Notes under the pieces: model-generated
Database searches by the model: none
What the model was told of the DNA's origin: nothing
The model's input: only the letters and a program-made list of their open reading frames with translations
Part shown: positions 57,858-64,000 of the stretch, piece after piece
How the letters are laid out: each line of letters opens with the position of its first letter
How positions within the stretch are numbered: position 1 is the stretch's first letter
Program-made: the position numbers and the translations under genes
DNA from: Zygnema cylindricum
Taxonomy: Eukaryota > Streptophyta > Zygnematophyceae > Zygnematales > Zygnemataceae
DNA: 64,000 nucleotides
Direction: 5' to 3'
NCBI GenBank assembly: GCA_037447655.1
Contig: JBBHKE010001874.1
Location: 33,501 to 97,500, forward strand

Positions 57858-60800
57858 TTCGCAACCCCTTAATGGTAAAAAAATAAAACAAATAATGTCA
57901 AGATTTATCGTAAATTAAATTTTACGATATCATACACCAACTGAGGAAAAAGTAGGACGATATTTTACAATTGAATGTAGAATAAAGCTCGTCATTGTTT
58001 TTGTGCTTTTTACTTTTGGTGTTTAAGGTTGCAGCTCCAAGCTTGGGTAGGGAACCAATAATTTTTTAACCGATACTTACCGATTTGCATCACCTCTCCT
58101 ACCAAACCTTGTATCATAAACATATGAAACCATTCTTGACATTTTGGGAAATTGGAACATTAATATATTTCACTACGACTTGAAACGCGCGTAGCACAAA
58201 ATAGATAAATGAAAAATAGATAAATGAAAAAATAACAATAATAATCATTATGTTTTTTTTAACAATTGTTATCTCCAATAATTATTAAGCATGGGATGCC
58301 TTACTTGAAACAAAGTGCACTTTTATAGGCGTGCAAAAAATAACCAACAAAACTATAAATGCTTGTTGCTTTTGTAGACTTTGTAAACATATGGTCAACA
58401 TTTTATTTAGTTGTGATTTGTTTTTTGCGCACAAATTTGTACGGTTTTTCACTCTCGTCGGTTTTGGACTAGTTCACTCATACCATTTTTTTGCTTGATG
58501 AATCATTTCCCAAACCATTTGGTTTTATTGTACAATGCCACCCAGCCAATGCAATCATTGTATTTTATATATATCGTAAAAACAATAAAAGTTGACATCA
58601 TCATTCTCTTTAAAAAAAAAAGAGTTTCGCAAATGTCCGTTAATAAACCAATTTTATCTTATTTAGAGCAGCCACATTGAAAATAGTTATATAGTCTCTC
58701 ATCAATGCACCGTGTCATTACAATATTGTCTTTTAGGTTTGTTATTTTACAAAATCAACATTTACTTTCCTACCTTTTTAGTTTGTGGCCACGCAATTTG
58801 TTTTTCATATAAATGGTGAGTTGTTACATTCGATGAATTAACTAGCATATGCACAATGGGCCAATGCAATAAATAATCGATGCAAGGTTGTCATCTTAGT
58901 ATGATGTCAAAGTTGACAATTTGTTGGTCGGAATTTTACCTACAGTAGTCATTATCAAGCCCGTGGGCCCTTGAATATAAGAGCTCCAACGCTCTCACTT
59001 CTAAGTGAGGCGTTAAGGATTCGGTAAAAAAAATATTTGTGGTCTTTCATTCACACAAAACAGGTCAAAAAACAGAAACGTGATTAAACCACGTTATGTT
59101 TTAGCACGAGGCATCAAAAAATCGAAAACAAAAGGTTTGAATTTTGTTCGCAACACGACACCATGAATCACTATTTGTATAAAAAAAGTTACTAGTGTAA
59201 GGAATAAAATGGTATTTAATCGGTTATTGTTGCTTCTATGTGTTTTTTATCAATCTGTGCCTTCTTGGAATAAAATGTCTAATTGTGTGTGGTTAAATAG
59301 AATGTTGCCATATATCTTTTTCCACAACATTGTATAACACATTGATTCGATGCGTTTACGTGCATAAAGCATTTTATAAAATCGCCGGTTGGATTCCGTA
59401 CATGTCGCTTTGTTGGTCACACCAGTATATTGGATAAGTTTGATCGTACGAAATGTATCGCGCGAGACCGCAAAAACCAACAAATGACATTATTAACGTC
59501 ATTTTGGGTTGGTTGACTTAAAGATTACAAAATATTTTGACTAATTAACATACATAGCATCAACTTGCATAAAAAAACCCACATTGTAGTGACTATAAGA
59601 TATGTTTACATATTCAACATTTGAACATGTGAGAACATGTGAGAACAAGTTGGAGCGAATTCCCTTTGTCTTTACTACTATTAGTAAATTTTTAGTGCGT
59701 TTTTCCTTGTCAATGCCATTGAATTTCTTATGTCTACATCAAAATTTGGGACTTTTTACCGCACAAATTGACTTCTACTACTGCATGAATCGCTGATAGT
59801 GTAAAGATACAATATTTGTAAAGAAATGATTATTGTTATTAACTCTATTTCGGGTTAAAGGGCCTTTTATCAACAAAATATTCACGCTAATTTATGCATC
59901 AAATAGTAATTTGGATACACATTCCCATAGTGTAGTCGTTATAGCCTTTGTTGACATAGTCGATGTTTTGAACATGAGAGAACAACTTCGCTTGATGTTC
60001 CCTCGTCTTTATTATAAAGAATAGAATTTGAGTGCGCTTTTGCGTATCAGCGCCACTCACTTTCGCATTTTGACTGCGGTATCCAACACTTTTTTTGTAC
60101 GATAAAAGGAACAGTTTTGTATGGACTAGCACATTCTGCACAATACACTACTTAAAAAACGCCCAAATTAGGGTCATTGACACTAAGTAAACCGTTCCTA
60201 TGTTAACGCAAAGAAAAAAATCGTATTATTAATTTTATTTAAGGATCCAGGATCAAAATCTAAAGACACGGATATAGTGTTATTTCATAAGCGATTCACG
60301 TTGTACACCATTAAATGCCTCTTATATTAGTGTAGTTGGCATTAGATGAAATTGTACCTATACCAAGGCAAAGAAAAACATATTGTTGTTATTATATTTT
60401 AAATACAAGGGTCATAGTTTAGGGGCGTCGAATTAGTGAACCTGTCCAATTTTGATGAAATCGGATACAAATCGGTGCATACTAAATTGCCTTCAGCGTT
60501 AAATTTGATTCAATATTAGATAGATGTTACTATTTAAGGTGCAAAAAAGACAGAGCATTCCGCCTTTACCGGCCTTCATTTCTCTCTGTAGCCCGTTTCT
60601 ATCCACGATATTTAGTTAAATGCGTACAAATATTTAATTTGTCGATTGCCGACTATCACGGGTAGGACAAAAGAAAGGAGAAACGAAATTATCTTTTGGC
60701 GTGATGTAGGAAAAGTAAAGAATACACTTGTCTAGTACGACAAATTTCGTACTACTTTAACCTCCAGATTGTAGAAAATCCAAAATTTTGCGAGGCCGAT

Positions 60801-61222
60801 CTTCCGTACATAGAATCGCAGGCGGCAGCAAATAACATATCTTTTGTCGTATTAGTGTTATGATTTTGTAGTGACGCTGCGAAGCGTACTATTCAGCTCA
60901 ATTCCCCCTGGTCTATTTTCAGGTGAAATCTGTTGTTTGTCGCAGGTGATTTTTGTTGTGGGCCATTTGGTTCTACTACAAAAAGGCAAACCTTCCCCAA
61001 AAACTCATCATCCTCTTCCCTTTCAATCTCAATTGAAGCTCAAAGACAAAGCTCAAACTTCAAGCTTAATTTTTCAGCTTATCTTTCTCTTCTTCCTCTA
61101 CGTTATATTTCAATTTCTACCAAAGTATACATTTTAACATCCAATTGTTTCTTAGGTTTTGACCATCTCTTCTTTGTTGTCATATTCTAAGTAACAAACT
61201 TACTTTTCTTTCTTTCGACGCA
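57858..61222. other. Non-coding region upstream of gene B
   Basis: 3.4 kb of AT-rich DNA with no recognisable gene. The last 350 bp, including short CT/TTTC runs near 61190-61215, must contain the gene B promoter and leader. Confidence 0.5.
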
Positions 61223-63323
61223 ATGGAGTACGAACGCATGCAACACGACATGACTCCCCTTCCACGAGAGGAGGTAAATAGCTTAAAGCATAAAACAATG
61301 TGAATATTGATTTGGAAAATTGGTTTTAACCTCCTGCAATAACCTCCTTGGCAAAGTAAAATGTTTATTCTAAGAATACTGTTCGCACATGCAAGGAAAT
61401 TGACTATTTATTTTGCAAAGTGTTCTTATATTGTATGGAATTATGCTAAAATTAATTGTAAACATTTATTCATAACCTAACGAACATTTTTTTTTCTTTG
61501 TTTTTGTAACAGAAATATGATTTTCTTTTACTATCCCACACTATTTTTTACCAAGAACATGAACTTAAACGAACAACAAAATCCTTTCTCTCCCATAAAC
61601 GCTAAAATCAGAAATGAAACTAGGGACTTTTGCCCACCTTTCTCCCCATAAATACTAAAAATAAAAACTATTTTCCAGATTGTTGCGCACCGACTCGTAC
61701 GATTGGATACCGAAATTCGAGAACAATTGGAACAAGCCGGATGGGAGGGAGACCATCCCGACGGTTTTCTGACCGAAGAAGAATTATTGAGCGCGGCTCG
61801 AACCCAAGGAATTTTAAAGAGAAAAATTCGAAATTGGCGGGTAAATTTATGAAAACCTTTCATCCCTTTTTCTTTTAAAAACCACTTTAAACAAAAAAGA
61901 AACCCTAAAAAAAAAAAAAAAAAAAAAAACTTTTTTTTAGAAAAAAACATTCATTTTTTTGTTTTCGTTTTTTTCCTTATTCGGCATGTCTAACCGGACA
62001 CGTGAGATAGATTTCACACGTGTGAAAGAAGCTGCAAGGGAAATGCTGACACGTGCCACATGTGCCACGTGGCTGCAGAGGATCATATTGTTGGCACTCG
62101 TTTGGCTTTTGGTTTCGTGCGGAATTATTCTGAGTATGGTGATAGTGGGAAACAATATGATAAAGGAAATGGAGTTGAAGGGGGACAAAGGGATACTTGT
62201 GGCGAAGGGAACTAATAACGCAGTTCAGGTTAGCGGAAAATTCTGCATTTTTAGTCCTTCTTTCCCTCCCTCCCTCCCTCCCTATCTTCCTCGCTCTCTC
62301 TCTGTTTTTTCCTCTCTTTCTTTTCAAGAAGCAGCTGTAATTCTCTCTCCCTCTCTCTCTCTCTCTCCGACTCTTTTTCCTTTCAGTCTGCAGCTCTCTC
62401 TCTCTCTCTCTCTCTCTTTGCCTCTCTCTCTCTTTCTCAAACTCCGGACTCACACTTCCTCTCCCCCCCTCATCTCTCTCTCCCTCCCTCCCTCTCTCTC
62501 TCCCTCTCTCTCTCTCCCTCTCTCTCCCTCCCTCTTTCCCCAGACGGCCGCCGTGACTCACTCCTTCGAGCTGGACAACTGTGCGCATCAGAATCCAGTA
62601 AACATTTTGAATCTGGATCGAATCATTTTGATTCCCTCCAACGGAACCATTATCACTATGGCGGTGGCCGCGGCTGATGCGGATTTCGGATCCGATGTCC
62701 TTACCGTCCAGTAAGATTTGATTCGATTTGATTTGATTCAATTCGATTTGATTCGATCTGATTTAGTTATTTATTTATTTTTGCAAATTTGTTCAGTTTT
62801 TCAAAACCGTTACGAACAGGTGACAGGAAGCGAAGAAAAAAAACGAAGAAAAAAAAACAAAACAAGGACATTGCAAATTAAAATTCGAAAAACATTATGT
62901 TTCGTGTTAGTTTTATATGATCTATTATTATTCTTGCTCTTCTTCTTCTTATTCTTCTTATTATTCTAAATATTATTACTATAATCACCATGTATAATTC
63001 TTATTCTTATTCTTATTATGATTCGTATTCTTGTTCTTATTATATTTATTCTTATTATTATTTTTCTTTTTCGCAGGTCGCCCGGAAACGTATATTTCGT
63101 TATGGCTAACGGAACGGCGACCGCAGTTAGTTTGGAAACTACTCAGTTACCAGATGACGTCAAAACTCGTTCGTCTTCTCGAATATTCGATAACAATTAT
63201 CTTTTGGAAAATTTAAACGCTCACGAGGGTCTCGTTCGAGCTCCCGGAAATTCAGTTCCCAGTCTTATCCAGAGTGGATATTGTGTTTGTGGACTTTCTC
63301 AGTATTGCCACAGTTGCGATTAA
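61223..63323 (+). CDS. Unrecognised single-pass membrane protein, gene B (five exons)
   Basis: Exons 61223-61273, 61679-61840, 62079-62228, 62544-62710 and 63077-63323, all with GT-AG introns, give one uninterrupted frame of 258 residues. Residues 1-17 are a short N-terminus. Residues 18-71 hold helix, EF-hand-like loop (41-52, GDHPDGFLTEEE, lacking the first acidic ligand), helix and the basic stretch LKRKIRNWR. A membrane helix spans about 72-95. Residues 96-245 form a probably outer domain with two NGT sequons. The tail has Cys246, 248, 254 and 257. The basic patch before the helix predicts the N-terminus in the cytosol. Exon 2 (162 nt) and exon 4 (167 nt) equal those of gene A. The start is the first ATG after an AT-rich leader; the exon 3 start is inferred from phase and the gene A alignment. 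Topology is superficially NDR1/HIN1-like, but I see no LEA_2 signature. Confidence 0.78.
62255..62541 (+). repeat. CT microsatellite in gene B intron 3
   Basis: Long runs of CTCTCT and CCCT fill most of the intron between exons 3 and 4. The last part provides the pyrimidine tract for the acceptor TTTCCCCAG. Confidence 0.9.
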
Positions 63324-64000
63324 GGAATCGAGTAGAAAAAAGAAAAAAAGAAAAAAAAAATCAAAGGGAAAATGGGTACGAAAAAGGGACGGGAGTTGAG
63401 TGAGATTTAGTGGAGATTTAGTGGAGATTGAATTAGAAAAGCAAATGGAATTTTCGGGAAAAAAGGGGGGATTGAGTTGAAAAAAAGGTGGAAATATAGA
63501 GTGGAAATCGAGGGGAAATCGAGGGAGAGCCGAGGGAGAATCAAGGGAGAATTGAGCCGATATTTACTAAATGATAGAATATCTGAAGACTTGTATTTGG
63601 ATCGAATGATTTTTTTATTTTTTTATTTTTGTTTTTTACCTTTATTCTTTCGGGGGTTTGAACATGATTCGCAAAACTTTTAGAAAAGGGTTTTTAAGAT
63701 TCTTAGTCAAGTGAATTTGGCAGGAAAATTTGAAAAAGAAAAAAAGATTATGGTGTTTATTTATTTACCTCTCTTTGCTAGAAATAAATAGTGTTCCAAT
63801 ATTTGTAAGACTAGTTTGTTGGGATAGAGAGAGAGAGAGGGAGAGAGAGGTGAATTGGATAGAAATTTCAACGAAGGTCCTGTATTTTTTCATGAAAAAT
63901 ATGGAGGGTCAAAACTGGGGTTTTATAAGGATTTATATTATATTAGGGTACGAATTTGAAGAGATTTATTAGTCTTTTTGGGTGTATTTTGTATTTGATT
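63324..64000. other. Gene B 3' flank
   Basis: Purine-rich 3' flank with a short GA microsatellite at 63822-63850 and no gene seen. Confidence 0.5.

Noticed and set aside
61959-62714. A single 251-residue gene at 61959-62714
   Set aside because: It reads through a CT microsatellite. The exon alignment with gene A shows this stretch is an intron between exons 3 and 4.

Overview
The window is nuclear DNA of a plant, probably an embryophyte. The evidence is an A-type (CYP71-clan) cytochrome P450 with a GT-AG intron, Ty1/copia elements primed by initiator tRNA-Met, several kinds of non-autonomous DNA transposon and very little coding sequence. I cannot name the species. Only two gene families look host-encoded: the P450 (one full gene at 16466-18513, one 5'-truncated copy at 25481-26695), and a pair of five-exon genes for small single-pass membrane proteins that I do not recognise (gene A, minus strand, 39997-42814; gene B, plus strand, 61223-63323).

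Layout. 1-12786: a tandem duplication of about 8.2-8.4 kb carrying a decayed Ty1/copia element (gag, protease, integrase, RT, RNase H, all with stops or frameshifts) beside a 1.1-kb pyrimidine-rich tract. 12438-28830: a second, older tandem duplication of about 7-9 kb carrying the P450 gene. The two P450 copies differ by clean transposon insertions, so empty and filled sites can be compared inside this window. Long inverted repeats lie upstream of both copies. Pyrimidine-rich tracts recur at 2928, 11325, 19691 and 29690 and host small solo LTRs, one of which contains a tRNA-like sequence.

31470-55130: a complicated locus. Gene A is present once in uninterrupted form (39997-42814). A second near-identical version is split in intron 3 by a non-autonomous LTR element with only a gag remnant: exons 4-5 lie at 32287-33001 and exons 1-3 at 51897-53560. 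The uninterrupted version sits inside a 10.1-kb block that interrupts the internal region of that same element. This is either a real nested rearrangement or two haplotypes, with and without the insertion, placed end to end by the assembler.

55131-64000: a MULE-like element with 149-bp terminal inverted repeats and an 8-bp target duplication, a further small MITE, a long stretch with no recognisable gene, then gene B. Genes A and B have the same five-exon plan. Exon 2 is 162 nt and exon 4 is 167 nt in both, and the first three introns have the same phase. Their proteins share a degenerate EF-hand-like loop, a basic patch, one membrane helix, an outer domain and a Cys-rich tail. This paralogous pair is the best candidate here for an undescribed protein family.
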